Source of the DNA: JAJFUB01 sp964622325
GTDB taxonomy: Bacteria > Armatimonadota > Zipacnadia > Zipacnadales > UBA11051
Assembly (NCBI GenBank): GCA_964622325.1
Contig: CAZUOJ010000006.1
Coordinates: 12,706-76,705, forward strand
Reading direction: 5' to 3'
DNA: 64,000 bases
In this document: piece by piece, positions 17,813 through 26,580 of the stretch
Numbering within the stretch: the stretch's first letter is position 1
How the letters are laid out: each line of letters opens with the position of its first letter
Notes under the pieces: model-generated
Seen by the model: only the letters and a program-made list of their open reading frames with translations
Databases searched by the model: none
Told to the model about the DNA's origin: nothing
Made by a program: the position numbers and the translations under genes

Positions 17813-17981
17813 GCTCGTATTCGCTGCCATGCTGGCCCAGCCAGGCCTTTTCGTCGTGAGCCTGAAATAACAACAGAAAGCGCTGGAAGAGGGCGGAAAG
17901 AACAGCTTCGTTAGTCTTGAGGGCGGCTTTGCCAGGGCCACTGCCTAGACGATAATAATCTCTGCGACGAGGGGAATTATA
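17799..17981 (-). pseudogene. 60-codon open stretch in frame after the TAA of the upstream gene (gene remnant or readthrough tail)
   Basis: Directly after the TAA at 17982-17984, the same frame stays open for 60 codons to a TAA at 17799-17801. The peptide has a protein-like composition (GKAALKTNEAVLSALFQRF and AHDEKAWLGQHGSEYELNA), predicted as an amphipathic helix. It contains no ATG, GTG or TTG that would make a sensible start. It may be the true end of the upstream protein after a recent nonsense mutation, a remnant of another gene, or chance (about one in twenty for a frame of this length). It overlaps the last 14 bases of the plus-strand gene. Confidence 0.3.
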
Positions 17982-18950
17982 TTAAGAAGCGTCAGCAATG
18001 GCGTTTTGTAAATCAGCGGCTATACGATCAAAATGAGGCGCTTCAAAGAGGCTGCCATAATCCGCCAGCACAAGCGTTTCCACGCCCAGAGCTGCGGCCA
18101 AGGGAATAGCTTCCAGGATATGATCGCGGGGGCTGGGGCTGGCGGCGAGCCAAAGCATGTAGCGCTTTCCATGTCTTTCCGCGAGCTTGGCGCCTTCTTG
18201 ATGCAGTTCTCGCAGCGCCCGATCCCATGGCACATTGTGATATTGCCAGGGCACGAACAAAGAAAGCACATCACAGGCGGAGCACGCCGTCAGCGCATTC
18301 CAATCTTCCGTGCCGCTGGGGACAGGCATGCCTGGCATTGCCGGCGAGGGCATGACGAGCGAAAGCATTTTGAAGTCTACAGATTGTATCGCCGCTGCGG
18401 CTGCGAGCAAAAACATGACAAGACTCTGCGTCCGGAATTGGGGCACATGCTCCGTCAATTCCCGCGGCATTTCGTGGCTAAACGAAGCATGATACAGGCG
18501 CTGACAGTACACACAGCGACACGCCCAATGGCCCCGCGAATAATAAAAAGACGGCTCATCCCATAAGAAGCCCTGTACTTCTAACATCCAGGCTAAGGTG
18601 CGCATATTGGAAGAGAACCATTCCAGAAAATAAGGATTGTTGGGACAGGCTTTGGGCACTCGTCGCCCCCGACTGTCTATTTGTAAAGCTTGGGGATGCG
18701 TATCCACATAGAGACTGGGAATAGAAGGATCGGGATCCAGCACGCGGCCATAGCCCCAGGGGACGGCATAGGCTTCCAAGCCCTGGCTGCGCAAATGGCG
18801 CACAAAGCTGGCAATGGGCTCGGCCCGCCAGCGCACATCATCCTCATAACAGCCCACAAACACAAGCGAAAAGCCAAAATCCGCCAGCCGAGCAGGCTCA
18901 ATGCGACTCAGTTCTTGGGCGCCGCCTGAAAGACAAATTCCCACGCGCAT
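17982..18950 (-). CDS. glycosidase-like TIM-barrel protein of unknown specificity
   Basis: 322 residues from the ATG at 18950 (AGAGG six bases upstream; the longer frame from 18992 lacks a site). The pattern MRVGICLSGG, then DFGFSLVFVGCYEDD, QGFLWDEPSFYY and a metal-like CRCVYCQRLYH segment matches uncharacterised barrel proteins seen beside glycoside hydrolases, where the W-D-E-P motif ends a barrel strand and could hold catalytic acids. No signal peptide is present, so a cytoplasmic location is likely. The methyltransferase gene upstream on the same strand is 132 bases away. The frame continues open for 60 codons after the stop (see the separate entry). No function is assigned. Confidence 0.6.
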   Translation of the reverse strand: MRVGICLSGGAQELSRIEPARLADFGFSLVFVGCYEDDVRWRAEPIASFVRHLRSQGLEAYAVPWGYGRVLDPDPSIPSLYVDTHPQALQIDSRGRRVPKACPNNPYFLEWFSSNMRTLAWMLEVQGFLWDEPSFYYSRGHWACRCVYCQRLYHASFSHEMPRELTEHVPQFRTQSLVMFLLAAAAAIQSVDFKMLSLVMPSPAMPGMPVPSGTEDWNALTACSACDVLSLFVPWQYHNVPWDRALRELHQEGAKLAERHGKRYMLWLAASPSPRDHILEAIPLAAALGVETLVLADYGSLFEAPHFDRIAADLQNAIADAS

Positions 18951-19082
18951 AACGGGCCTCTGAAAAGCGAATTTTGCGGGCAACGGCTCCAAGAAAAGCC
19001 GACATCAGAATAGCTGAATCTGCAGCCATTCTCGCTTTTGCGCTTCGTGGCTTATCCATGCAGAGAAACGCTTTTTGTGATT

Positions 19083-19823
19083 TTACATTTTGGGCTTTTG
19101 TGCCACAGCCACATACGATGTGCCCAAGGGCAGATTCAGATATTGCAAGAGCCAATTTTCTAGTTTTAAGGATTTAATAAGAAGATTATTCAGCCAGGGC
19201 TTTAAAATGCGCAAATCAGTGCGCGGCTCATCGGGCAATTTGGGCCGAAAGCGCTGCCCTAGCCGAAACAGCAAAATGGGCGGAAAGGCAAACATGACAA
19301 CGGCTGATAATTTCAACACATTTGCGCCCGCTTCCTGCAGTTTCTGCCTCAATTCTGTGGCCCTGTAGCGCCGCCGATGTCCTAAAGCTTCATCATGTTC
19401 ACTCCATAAGAAGCGATGCGCCGGCACTGTAACAAATAAAAAGCCGCCGGGCTGTAAAACGCGCAACATTTCCCGAAGCCCTGCTCGATCGTCCGGAAGA
19501 TGTTCCAGCACATCACAACTAATCACAGCGTGGAAGCTTGCGGAGGCATAGGGGAGGGCCAGCACATCTGCAGCGGCTAATTGCTTTAAGTTCCGCTGCC
19601 GACAAAAAGCCAAAGCCTCCAGCGACACATCGCAGCCATATAAATCTGTGAGGCCCTCTAAAGCCTTGAGCGTGCCTCCTGTGCCACAGCCAGCATCTAA
19701 AATCCGCGCCCCGGGATCCTGAACATATTGCCGCACAAGCTGCCGCACAAGCTGCCGGCGTCCCACGAACCACCAATAAGTTTCTTCCAATTCATATAAT
19801 TCTTGGAAATCGCGTGATTGCAT
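19083..19823 (-). CDS. class I SAM-dependent methyltransferase
   Basis: 246 residues with motif I ILDAGCGTGG at about 40-49, an acidic residue ending strand 2 (DLYGCDVSLEAL), and the post-motif segment VISCDVLEHLPDD with the D-V-L-E-H signature of UbiE/COQ5-like 'Methyltransf_11' enzymes. The N-terminus (LYELEETYWWFVGRRQLVRQ) is typical of a subgroup acting on lipid- or sugar-linked acceptors, and a hydrophobic C-terminal stretch (VVMFAFPPILLFRLG) may associate with membrane. The substrate is unknown. It is divergent from lexA, with which it shares the intergenic region containing a LexA-box-like sequence. Confidence 0.85.
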   Translation of the reverse strand: MQSRDFQELYELEETYWWFVGRRQLVRQLVRQYVQDPGARILDAGCGTGGTLKALEGLTDLYGCDVSLEALAFCRQRNLKQLAAADVLALPYASASFHAVISCDVLEHLPDDRAGLREMLRVLQPGGFLFVTVPAHRFLWSEHDEALGHRRRYRATELRQKLQEAGANVLKLSAVVMFAFPPILLFRLGQRFRPKLPDEPRTDLRILKPWLNNLLIKSLKLENWLLQYLNLPLGTSYVAVAQKPKM

Positions 19824-19872
19824 TGCTTGGCTGCTATGAGAAGAAATATTTCTGGCTATTCATATTAATAAT

Positions 19873-19886
19873 AGAACGAATGTTTG
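19873..19886. promoter_or_regulatory. LexA-box-like operator with overlapping -35 element, upstream of lexA
   Basis: AGAACGAATGTTTG contains GAAC-N4-GTTT, one mismatch from the Gram-positive LexA box core GAAC-N4-GTTC. A TTGACA (19884-19889) overlaps its end, and TAATAT follows after 16 bases. A repressor here would cover the promoter, as expected for LexA autoregulation. It may also affect the divergent methyltransferase gene. Confidence 0.5.
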
Positions 19887-19968
19887 ACAAATCCTAAAAA
19901 ACATGATAATATCAGACAAATATTTCAGTTATACAAATAACGGCTAAAGAGATAAGGAAAGCAAAGAT

Positions 19969-20577
19969 ATGGCCCGCCCCAAGCTCACGCCTCGCCGCCA
20001 GCAGATTTTGGATTACATTATGCAAATGACACGAGAACGCGGCTATCCGCCGACTGTCCGCGAAATTGGACGCGCCGTGGGGCTGGCTTCCAGCTCTTCT
20101 GTGCATTTTCATTTGCGCGCTTTAGAGAAAGCGGGCTATCTGGAGCGGGATGGCTCCCTCACGCGCGCTTTACGGCCACGGCTTGCCCGTCCCGCGCAAA
20201 CAACGCGTTATATTCCGCTTGTGGGAAAAGTCGCTGCGGGCGAGCCGCTTTTAGCGCAGCAAAATATCGAAGATGTTCTGCCTTTGCCAGAAGGATTCAT
20301 TCCTGAAGGCGAAATTTTTCTTTTGCGCGTCCAGGGCGACAGCATGATTAAAGCCGGCATTTTGGATGGCGATCTTGTCATTGTGCGTCGCCAGCCGACG
20401 GCGGAAAATGGCGATATTGTTGTCGCCCTAATCGGCGAAGAAGCGACAATAAAGCGCTTTTTTCGGCATGCGCACGCTGTCGAGCTGCGCCCCGAAAATG
20501 ATCTCCTGGAGCCCATTATTACACGAGAAGCCCATATTATCGGCAAAGTTTGCGGCCTCATGAGGATGTATCCCTAA
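19969..20577 (+). CDS. lexA: LexA repressor, SOS regulator with self-cleaving peptidase domain
   Basis: 202 residues, the usual LexA length. The N-terminal winged helix (TPRRQQILDYIMQMTRERGY and VREIGRAVGLASSSSVHFHL) binds operators. The C-terminal S24 peptidase domain has the Ala90-Gly91 cleavage site (VGKVAAGEP), catalytic Ser125 in QGDSMIKAG and Lys162 in EEATIKRFF. All key residues are present, so RecA-stimulated self-cleavage should work. It represses DNA-damage genes, and ruvA in this window has a related dyad upstream. The GAAC-N4-GTTT site before the gene suggests autoregulation. The coding region contains no GGT or ACC trinucleotide at all on reading the + strand, an extreme case of the window-wide avoidance. 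Confidence 0.96.
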   Translation: MARPKLTPRRQQILDYIMQMTRERGYPPTVREIGRAVGLASSSSVHFHLRALEKAGYLERDGSLTRALRPRLARPAQTTRYIPLVGKVAAGEPLLAQQNIEDVLPLPEGFIPEGEIFLLRVQGDSMIKAGILDGDLVIVRRQPTAENGDIVVALIGEEATIKRFFRHAHAVELRPENDLLEPIITREAHIIGKVCGLMRMYP

Positions 20578-20590
20578 ATCTGGGAAGGCC

Positions 20591-20626
20591 TCGTTATTTG
20601 TTTTTTGTTTTCTAACAAAGCTCTTT
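20591..20626 (+). terminator. weak AT-rich terminator after lexA
   Basis: TTTGTT-TTCT-AACAAA (about 20604-20619) forms a 6-bp stem followed by GCTCTTTTTTG. It lies between the convergent lexA and phosphatase genes. The stem is weak, so this is only a candidate. Confidence 0.3.
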
Positions 20627-20633
20627 TTTGCTT

Positions 20634-21971
20634 TTAGCCTGCCTCAGGAAGCGGCGCACGTCGCCGCAGCACAATAATTGTGATATCATCCTGGCCCGGC
20701 GGAGCCGCAAAATTTCTTAACGCCTCATGCAAGCATTCCGCCAGGGCTTGAGCCGAGGCTTCTCTATTTTCATCGATTATTGCGGCAATCCGCTCCTGGC
20801 CAAAAAATTCTTTGTGGCGATTACGCGCCTCCGACAGTCCATCCGAGAAGCAAACAAGAATTTCTCCTTCTGCCAGCCAAAAGGATTGTTCTTCATAGGA
20901 GGGATCCGCAAAAGCGCCAATTACAGGCCCGCCGCCAGCCAAACTGCAAACAGAAGAGCTGTGCCGGGCGGAAAAATGCAGCGGCGGCACATGGCCGCAA
21001 TTGACAAAGCGAAAATAGCCGTCGGACAGACGTAACACGCCCATAAACAATGCCGCAAAATTTTCAGGCTGCAGCGCGGCATATGTGCTCCGATTGACAC
21101 GCAGCGCGGCTTCGGCTAATGTTAAGCCTTCGCGCAAGGCGGCTTGCAAATGCGAATGCACGAGGGAGAGATGGAAAAGCCCATAAACGCTTTTGCCGGA
21201 CATATCGGCCAAAATAATCAGCAAATGATTATCATCGAGGAGCCGTACATCATAGAAATCTCCGCCCACAATTCGGGCCGGCTCAAAAACAACAGCTAAA
21301 TCGCAAAAGGGGGAAGAGGGGAGCGTCGCCGGAAGCATTCGTTGCTGCAAAAGGTGTGCAAGGCGCATTTCTTGACGCAAGGCAATAGCCTCTTGATGTT
21401 CCAAATCCCGGGCGCGCACTAAATAGCCTGTGATCAGGCCGATGAGCAGAAGCGGAACGCCTTGCTCCAGGGCTGTACGCCAGGCTCCGCCAAAAAGATA
21501 AGGCGCCGGAAAAAGCCATTGCGGCAAAAACATAGCCAGCAGCGCCGCCGCTAAGGCGACAAGCACAGCTCCCGTGCGCCGATACCATATCGCCGCTGGA
21601 ATCAAGATAAGATAATATAAATCAAAGGCATCATAGCCGACACGGCGAAATACAGCTACAGCCGTGCCCAAAAGCAACAAATCCATTAGAAGAGCGCCAG
21701 GCCGCATAAGCCGCAAAGAACGGCCTGACAAATAAAGCACAAGCAAGATAAGATTAAACAGAGCCGCCGCCAGGGCAATGCTATCTAATAGCCATAAGGC
21801 GCGGCGCCACAAAAAATCGGGCGTTTCTTCATATAGGCGGGGCTGCCCATGCGCTCGTAAAATAAAATACGCAATAATGAAGGCTGTCCGGATGAGAGCA
21901 ACAATAATATCAGAATCAGCACGAGGAAATCCTGGACGCGCCTCCAGAGATTCTGGCGGCGCCAAACGCAA
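20634..21971 (-). CDS. membrane-bound PP2C/SpoIIE-type serine phosphatase
   Basis: 445 residues: about six hydrophobic segments in the first 190 (e.g. LIRTAFIIAYFILRA, LDSIALAAALFNLILLVLYL), a short coiled linker (LEHQEAIALRQEMRLAHLLQ), then a SpoIIE/PP2C-like catalytic domain. Metal-binding acids are in ARIVGGDFYDVRLL and IILADMSGKSVYG, with the closing GQDDITIIVLRR. Such enzymes dephosphorylate anti-anti-sigma or anti-sigma factors in partner-switching stress pathways. No partner gene is adjacent. The start is an unusual TTG at 21971. It is chosen because AAAGGAGGTGA lies seven bases upstream and the nearby ATG (21978) is in another frame that closes after about 20 codons. Confidence 0.85.
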   Translation of the reverse strand: MRLAPPESLEARPGFPRADSDIIVALIRTAFIIAYFILRAHGQPRLYEETPDFLWRRALWLLDSIALAAALFNLILLVLYLSGRSLRLMRPGALLMDLLLLGTAVAVFRRVGYDAFDLYYLILIPAAIWYRRTGAVLVALAAALLAMFLPQWLFPAPYLFGGAWRTALEQGVPLLLIGLITGYLVRARDLEHQEAIALRQEMRLAHLLQQRMLPATLPSSPFCDLAVVFEPARIVGGDFYDVRLLDDNHLLIILADMSGKSVYGLFHLSLVHSHLQAALREGLTLAEAALRVNRSTYAALQPENFAALFMGVLRLSDGYFRFVNCGHVPPLHFSARHSSSVCSLAGGGPVIGAFADPSYEEQSFWLAEGEILVCFSDGLSEARNRHKEFFGQERIAAIIDENREASAQALAECLHEALRNFAAPPGQDDITIIVLRRRAPLPEAG

Positions 21972-22116
21972 GATGCATTCACCTCCTTTTGTATGTTAAG
22001 ATATACACGAAGCTTTCGGGCTTTGTTCCCGTCAGGGCAAAGCGCCTGGAACAGAAGCAGCGATATGTGTATTTTTGTGCTTAATTTTTGCTAACGGCCT
22101 TTGAGAAGGCATTGTT

Positions 22117-22147
22117 TTGAAAATGTAGCTTGTATTTGTATTATAAA
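22117..22147 (+). promoter_or_regulatory. possible promoter of the pcm operon
   Basis: TTGAAA (22117-22122) and TATAAA (22142-22147) are separated by 19 bases, longer than optimal, about 48 bases before the pcm ATG. The region 22000-22194 otherwise shows nothing. Confidence 0.3.
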
Positions 22148-22194
22148 TTTACGCTATTCAAAGCATAAAATCCTGCAAAAGGGCAAAAGCGGCT

Positions 22195-22872
22195 ATGAAT
22201 GTCTCCCCTTCGGCTGCAGATTCTGATCCTTTTTTGCGCGCGCGTGAGCTGATGGTGGAACGGCAGCTTCGCCAGCGCGGGATAAAAAATGAACGCATTT
22301 TAGAGGCCATGAGCCAGTTGCCCCGCCATGAATTTGTGCCGCCGGATAAACAAGAAGAGGCCTATGAGGATTATCCTATATCCATCGGCTGGGGGCAAAC
22401 GATATCTCAGCCTTATATGGTCGCGCTGATGCTCCAACTTCTGGAGCCAGCGCCGGAACATAAAGTTTTGGAAGTAGGCGCTGGCTCGGGCTATGTGGCA
22501 GCTTTGCTGGGGATGCTATGTGGATCCGTTTATGCCGTGGAAATTGTGCCCGAATTGGCGGCGCGCGCCCGTCAAACCTTAAAAAGGCTGAATATCAATA
22601 ATGTTCATATCATCCACGGCGATGGTTCCTTAGGCTATCCTGCCGCTGCGCCTTATGATCGCATTCTCGTGTCCGCAGCCGCGCCAACAATTCCTCCGCC
22701 GCTTGTGGACCAATTAGCGGAGGGGGGAAAAATTGTTGTTCCCGTGGGCGGGCGCGTCTATCAGACATGCGAAGTGGGCACAAAAATTAACGGCGAATTG
22801 CATATGCGCCACAGCATTGAATGCCTGTTTGTCCCCTTACGCGGCGAATACGGCTGGAAGGACAACATATAA
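22195..22872 (+). CDS. pcm: protein-L-isoaspartate O-methyltransferase
   Basis: 225 residues matching the Pcm family: the N-terminal helix RERQL-like MVERQLRQRGIKNERI, RHEFVPP, the substrate loop GWGQTISQPYMVA, SAM motif I VLEVGAGSGYVAALL, and YDRILVSAAAPTIPPPLVDQ followed by GGKIVVPVGG. The enzyme methylates abnormal L-isoaspartyl residues using SAM so that the peptide bond can revert, which is protein repair in the cytoplasm. All expected motifs are present and the length is typical. It is the first gene of a five-gene plus-strand operon, with the next ATG one base after its stop. Confidence 0.93.
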   Translation: MNVSPSAADSDPFLRARELMVERQLRQRGIKNERILEAMSQLPRHEFVPPDKQEEAYEDYPISIGWGQTISQPYMVALMLQLLEPAPEHKVLEVGAGSGYVAALLGMLCGSVYAVEIVPELAARARQTLKRLNINNVHIIHGDGSLGYPAAAPYDRILVSAAAPTIPPPLVDQLAEGGKIVVPVGGRVYQTCEVGTKINGELHMRHSIECLFVPLRGEYGWKDNI

Positions 22873-22873
22873 G

Positions 22874-23656
22874 ATGGAAATTGGCTTCCGCACAATAGGC
22901 TTTCGGCATTGGCCAATACAACAGGCTCTGGAGGCTCTGGCTCAGCTGGGCTTTGCGGCTGTAGAATTATGCTTGGAGCATCCAGATATGCGCCCGGAAC
23001 ATTTGACAGAAACACAGGCGCTGGCTTTGGCCCAAGAAGCCCGGGCTTTGGGCTTTCAGACCATTATTGTGAGCTATCATGGTGATGCCGAGCCTGTTTC
23101 AGAGCGCCTGGACAATCAGCTTCGCAGCATTGCCTTAACAGCCGCCTTGCAAGCGGAAGTGCTCATTTTGAATACGCCGCGCCGACTGCCAGGCCTGCAA
23201 GGTGCACAATGGGAAGAGCTTGTGAGTTGGCTGGAAGGCGCCCTGCTGCCCGCCGCTGAATCCTATCATATTCGCCTTGCCTTAGAGCCAGAGCCTGGCC
23301 TCGTGTTGCACGGGCTGTCCGAGACGCTACGCTTGCTTTCCCATCTGCCCCATCCGCTTCTGGGGATCAATTTGGATATTGGCCATGCGTGGCTGACGGA
23401 GGGCGATGTGCCGCACACGATAAGACAGCTTGCGCCCTGGCTGTGGCACAGCCATTGGGCGGATTTCCCTGCGGGAGAACATCGCCATCTGCCGCCAGGA
23501 GAGGGCGATATGCCGCTGACAGAAATCCATCAGGCTTTTTTGGAAGTGGGCTATTGCGGCGGCTATACAATCGATTTGTTTGATATTGCTCAGAATCCGT
23601 TAGATTATGCGCGCCGTAGCTTACAGGTTCTGCAGGAGATTGTGCAGGGAGGCTAA
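22874..23656 (+). CDS. sugar phosphate isomerase/epimerase-family TIM barrel
   Basis: 260 residues from the ATG at 22874, one base after the pcm stop. The longer frame from 22733 overlaps pcm and is not credible. The sequence follows the AP-endonuclease-2/xylose-isomerase-like barrel: EIGFRTIGFRHWPIQQALE at strand 1, AAVELCLEHPDM, RLALEPEPG, LGINLDIGHAWLT with the D-x-G-H metal motif, and WHSHWADFPAGEHRHLPPGEG with the H-x-H/D pair typical of these isomerases. Glu, Asp and His residues for a divalent metal are in place. It probably isomerises a sugar or sugar acid, with specificity unknown. It ends two bases before the PHP gene. Confidence 0.85.
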   Translation: MEIGFRTIGFRHWPIQQALEALAQLGFAAVELCLEHPDMRPEHLTETQALALAQEARALGFQTIIVSYHGDAEPVSERLDNQLRSIALTAALQAEVLILNTPRRLPGLQGAQWEELVSWLEGALLPAAESYHIRLALEPEPGLVLHGLSETLRLLSHLPHPLLGINLDIGHAWLTEGDVPHTIRQLAPWLWHSHWADFPAGEHRHLPPGEGDMPLTEIHQAFLEVGYCGGYTIDLFDIAQNPLDYARRSLQVLQEIVQGG

Positions 23657-23658
23657 GG

Positions 23659-24429
23659 ATGTTTATCCCGTATGATTGCCATACGCACACGAATTTTTCT
23701 GATGGGCGCAATTCCATCGAAGAAAATGTGCGTCAGGCAGAGGCGATGGGGCTGGAGCTTATTGTGATTAGTGATCATTATTGGGGAGACGAAGACGATT
23801 TGCGCCAGCATGTGAGGCGTATCGTGGCGGCAGACGCCAGCAGCCCCATCCGCGTCATTCCGGGCGTGGAAGTCACGGCTCAGGATTTAAATGGCGCCTT
23901 GCCTTTAACGGAGCAGGAAGCGGGGCTTGTGCAATTTGTTTTAGCGGATATTGGGGGCAGCACAAAAGGCGTGGCGATTGATCCTCCTGCCAGTGTGGAG
24001 CGATTTTTAAGCAATGTGTTTCGCGTCTGTTTGGCGCTGGTGCAGCATCCGCTCGTGGACGCGCTCGCGCATCCATTTAATTTGGGGCGATTTCCAGCGA
24101 CAGTGACGCCGGCCCAATTGCCCCGCAGCGGGCTGCGGGAAGTGGCGGCGGCGCTTTTTGAGCTGGATAAAGCTTTTGAAATAATGAATCAAATGAGCTG
24201 GTGGTATCCGGACATTCCGGAGGCGCAATTTACATTAGAATATGCGGAGCTGCTGGCGGTGATGGCGGAGGAAAAAGTGAAATTTGTCATTGGCAGCGAT
24301 GCGCATTCGTGCGGCGCTGTAGGGGCGCAAGGATGGTGCCAGCGCGTGATGGAGCTGGCGGGCATCCAGAAATCGCAAGTGCTGGATTTGCCGCGCAAAT
24401 TTGCGCAATGGCAGCCTTCCGCGTTTTGA
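23659..24429 (+). CDS. PHP-domain metal-dependent phosphoesterase
   Basis: 256 residues with the PHP motifs in order: DCHTHTNFSDGRNS (motif I), VISDHYWG (motif II), VIPGVEVTAQ (motif III) and KFVIGSDAHSCGAV (motif IV). These bind up to three metals and hydrolyse a phosphoester. Members include histidinol phosphatase and nucleoside diphosphate or RNA-end phosphatases, and the motifs alone do not choose among them. It sits two bases after the isomerase-like gene and 107 bases before the antiporter. Pairing with the sugar-isomerase-like gene suggests a sugar phosphate as substrate, which is inference. AAGGATG at the start shows a short ribosome site (GGAGGCTAAGG). Confidence 0.85.
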   Translation: MFIPYDCHTHTNFSDGRNSIEENVRQAEAMGLELIVISDHYWGDEDDLRQHVRRIVAADASSPIRVIPGVEVTAQDLNGALPLTEQEAGLVQFVLADIGGSTKGVAIDPPASVERFLSNVFRVCLALVQHPLVDALAHPFNLGRFPATVTPAQLPRSGLREVAAALFELDKAFEIMNQMSWWYPDIPEAQFTLEYAELLAVMAEEKVKFVIGSDAHSCGAVGAQGWCQRVMELAGIQKSQVLDLPRKFAQWQPSAF

Positions 24430-24535
24430 AAAGTCCCGGGAGGAATTCTGGGGGCGCTGGGGAGTTCAGGGGCCGATGGCGAAGCAAAGCGCCCTTTTGC
24501 TTTTGGCTGGCCGCTTTCGTCTTTGGAGAACAAAT

Positions 24536-26548
24536 ATGTCGCAGGATTATTTAACAAGCATAGTCATTGTGCTTGGACTGGCGGTGGCTGTTTCTGTGAT
24601 TGGCCAGCGCTTGCGCTTGCCCAAAATTGTGAGTTTTTTGCTGACGGGCGTTCTCGTGGGGCCACATGTGTTGAAATTAATCGGCTCCTATGAGCAAGTG
24701 GAGTTTTTGGCGGAAATCGGCGTTGTTGCCCTGCTGTTTACAATTGGCCTGGAATTTTCCTTGCGGCGGCTGTGGGAAATGCGCGGGACATTATTATATG
24801 GGGGGATCGCGCAAGTCAGCCTGACGGGGCTGATGGCCGCTTTATGGGCCTGGCGGATGGGCCTGCCTGCGCCGGCTGCAGTTTTTGCCGGCTTTCTGGT
24901 CGCGTTGAGCAGCACAGCAGTTGTGCTTTCTACGCTGGAGACGCGAGGAGAGCTGCAAACGCCTCACGGGCGCACGACACTGGCGATTTTGCTGTTCCAG
25001 GATGTTATGGTCGTGCCCATGATGCTCGTGATTCCCTTTTTAAGTCAGCGAGAAACAGTCAATGTAAGGGAAATGGGCATATTGCTGGGCAAAATCGCGC
25101 TTGTGGGCGTGATTGTGTTTATGGCGGCACGACGGGTCGTGCCCTTTATTTTGCATCGGGTGGCGCAGGCACAGGATCGGCAGCTCATGCTGCTCAGCGT
25201 CGTGTTTTTGGGATTGGGAATTGCCTGGCTGACATCGTCGCTGGGCCTATCATTGGCGCTCGGCGCTTTTTTAGCGGGCCTCATTGTAGCCGAATCGGAT
25301 TATCATCATACAGCGCTCAGTCACGCTTTGCCTCTGCGCGATGTATTCACAAGCTTCTTTTTCATCGCCGTAGGGATGTTGCTGGATGTGCCGGCTGTCA
25401 TAAGCGAGCCCATATTGATTTTCTTAATGGTGCTAGGAGTGACGCTGCTGAAAATTGTGGCTGTCATGCTGGCCATAATGCTTCTGCGGTTGTCCATCCG
25501 CACTATTGTGTTGACAGCCATGGCGCTCTGTCAAGTGGGGGAATTCTCTTTTGTGCTGTATCAAGCGGGCCTGGAAGCCGGGCTTGTTTCCGGGGCGTTG
25601 CAGACATATTTTCTGCCTGTGGCTGTAGTGACATTGTTGCTGACGCCCTTTGTGATAGAAATCGCGCCCCGGGTGGCGGAAGCGGCCCAGCGGCTGCCCT
25701 TGCCGCCTTCGCTCAAGGGGCTGATGCCCGAGCCTTCGGGCGAGATTGTAGGGCTGTCCAATCATCTCGTAATTATTGGCTTTGGGTTTAATGGGCGCAA
25801 TCTGGCGCGTGTGGCCCGCGCCGCCGGCATTCCTTATGCGATTGTGGAAATGAATCCCGATACAGTGCGGGAACAGCGCAAACGCGGGGAGCCGATTCAT
25901 TATGGCGATGCCACACATGAGGCCACGCTGCATCATGTGGGGGTGCCCCAGGCTGGCACTGTCGTCGTGGCGATCTCCGATCCCATTGCCACGCGCCGGG
26001 TAACGCAATTAGTCAAACAGCTCAATCCGCGCTGTCATCTGATTGTGCGCACGCGCTTTGTGGCGGATATTGAGGATTTGCATCGGCTGGGGGCAGATGA
26101 AGTCATTCCGGAGGAATTTGAGACGGCGATTGAGATTTTTACGCGCGTGCTGTTTCGTTATCTTGTATCTCTTTCGCAAATCAAGCGCTTTGTGGAGCAA
26201 GTGCGAGCGGGGCAATATCAGGCGTTGCGGACAGATGCGCCCGTGCCGCGTGCGCCCCTGGAGGCGTTGCTGGAGCATATTGCCGCCCATCCCGAGCTCA
26301 CAGTGGCAGAGATTCGCCTGTGCCCGGCCAGCGCGATTGTCGGGCAGGATTTAGCCAGTGCCGGTCTGCGGCAAAAATACGGCATCACAGTGCTCGGGAT
26401 TATCCGGGGCGGAAAAGGCATGCCCAATCCGGCGGCGGATACAGTGTTGCATGCGGGGGATACGCTGATTGTGATGGGGCCGGAAAAGGCTTTAAAGGAA
26501 TTAGCGGAAGTGTGCGAATTGCCCCCGCCCATAGCTCCCACAATCTAA
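24536..26548 (+). CDS. CPA2-type cation:proton antiporter with TrkA-N and TrkA-C domains (KefB/YbaL-like)
   Basis: 670 residues from the ATG at 24536 (GGAG seven bases upstream; the frame from 24401 overlaps the PHP gene). Residues 1-~385 hold 12-13 membrane helices of the Na/H exchanger fold, including LLFTIGLEFSLRRLWEMRG and FLVALSSTAVVLSTLETRGE. A Rossmann domain follows at ~410 (LVIIGFGFNGRNLARVARAA, with G-x-G-x-x-G), then a C-terminal TrkA-C domain (GITVLGIIRGGKG ... HAGDTLIVMGP). Such proteins exchange K+ or Na+ for protons under control of nucleotide or thiol ligands. It sits between a PHP gene and an MFS gene in one operon. Confidence 0.9.
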   Translation: MSQDYLTSIVIVLGLAVAVSVIGQRLRLPKIVSFLLTGVLVGPHVLKLIGSYEQVEFLAEIGVVALLFTIGLEFSLRRLWEMRGTLLYGGIAQVSLTGLMAALWAWRMGLPAPAAVFAGFLVALSSTAVVLSTLETRGELQTPHGRTTLAILLFQDVMVVPMMLVIPFLSQRETVNVREMGILLGKIALVGVIVFMAARRVVPFILHRVAQAQDRQLMLLSVVFLGLGIAWLTSSLGLSLALGAFLAGLIVAESDYHHTALSHALPLRDVFTSFFFIAVGMLLDVPAVISEPILIFLMVLGVTLLKIVAVMLAIMLLRLSIRTIVLTAMALCQVGEFSFVLYQAGLEAGLVSGALQTYFLPVAVVTLLLTPFVIEIAPRVAEAAQRLPLPPSLKGLMPEPSGEIVGLSNHLVIIGFGFNGRNLARVARAAGIPYAIVEMNPDTVREQRKRGEPIHYGDATHEATLHHVGVPQAGTVVVAISDPIATRRVTQLVKQLNPRCHLIVRTRFVADIEDLHRLGADEVIPEEFETAIEIFTRVLFRYLVSLSQIKRFVEQVRAGQYQALRTDAPVPRAPLEALLEHIAAHPELTVAEIRLCPASAIVGQDLASAGLRQKYGITVLGIIRGGKGMPNPAADTVLHAGDTLIVMGPEKALKELAEVCELPPPIAPTI

Positions 26549-26580
26549 TCCAACCGAAATAAACAAAATCAGGATATGAG

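Noticed and set aside
17982..17984. Recoding of the stop codon by selenocysteine or pyrrolysine
   Set aside because: The stop is TAA, whereas those residues use TGA or TAG, and no insertion structure is visible.
24772..25791. Plus-strand frame of 339 codons inside the antiporter gene
   Set aside because: The antiporter frame has the full family motifs. This one is rich in Cys, Arg and Gly, as expected of an out-of-frame reading.
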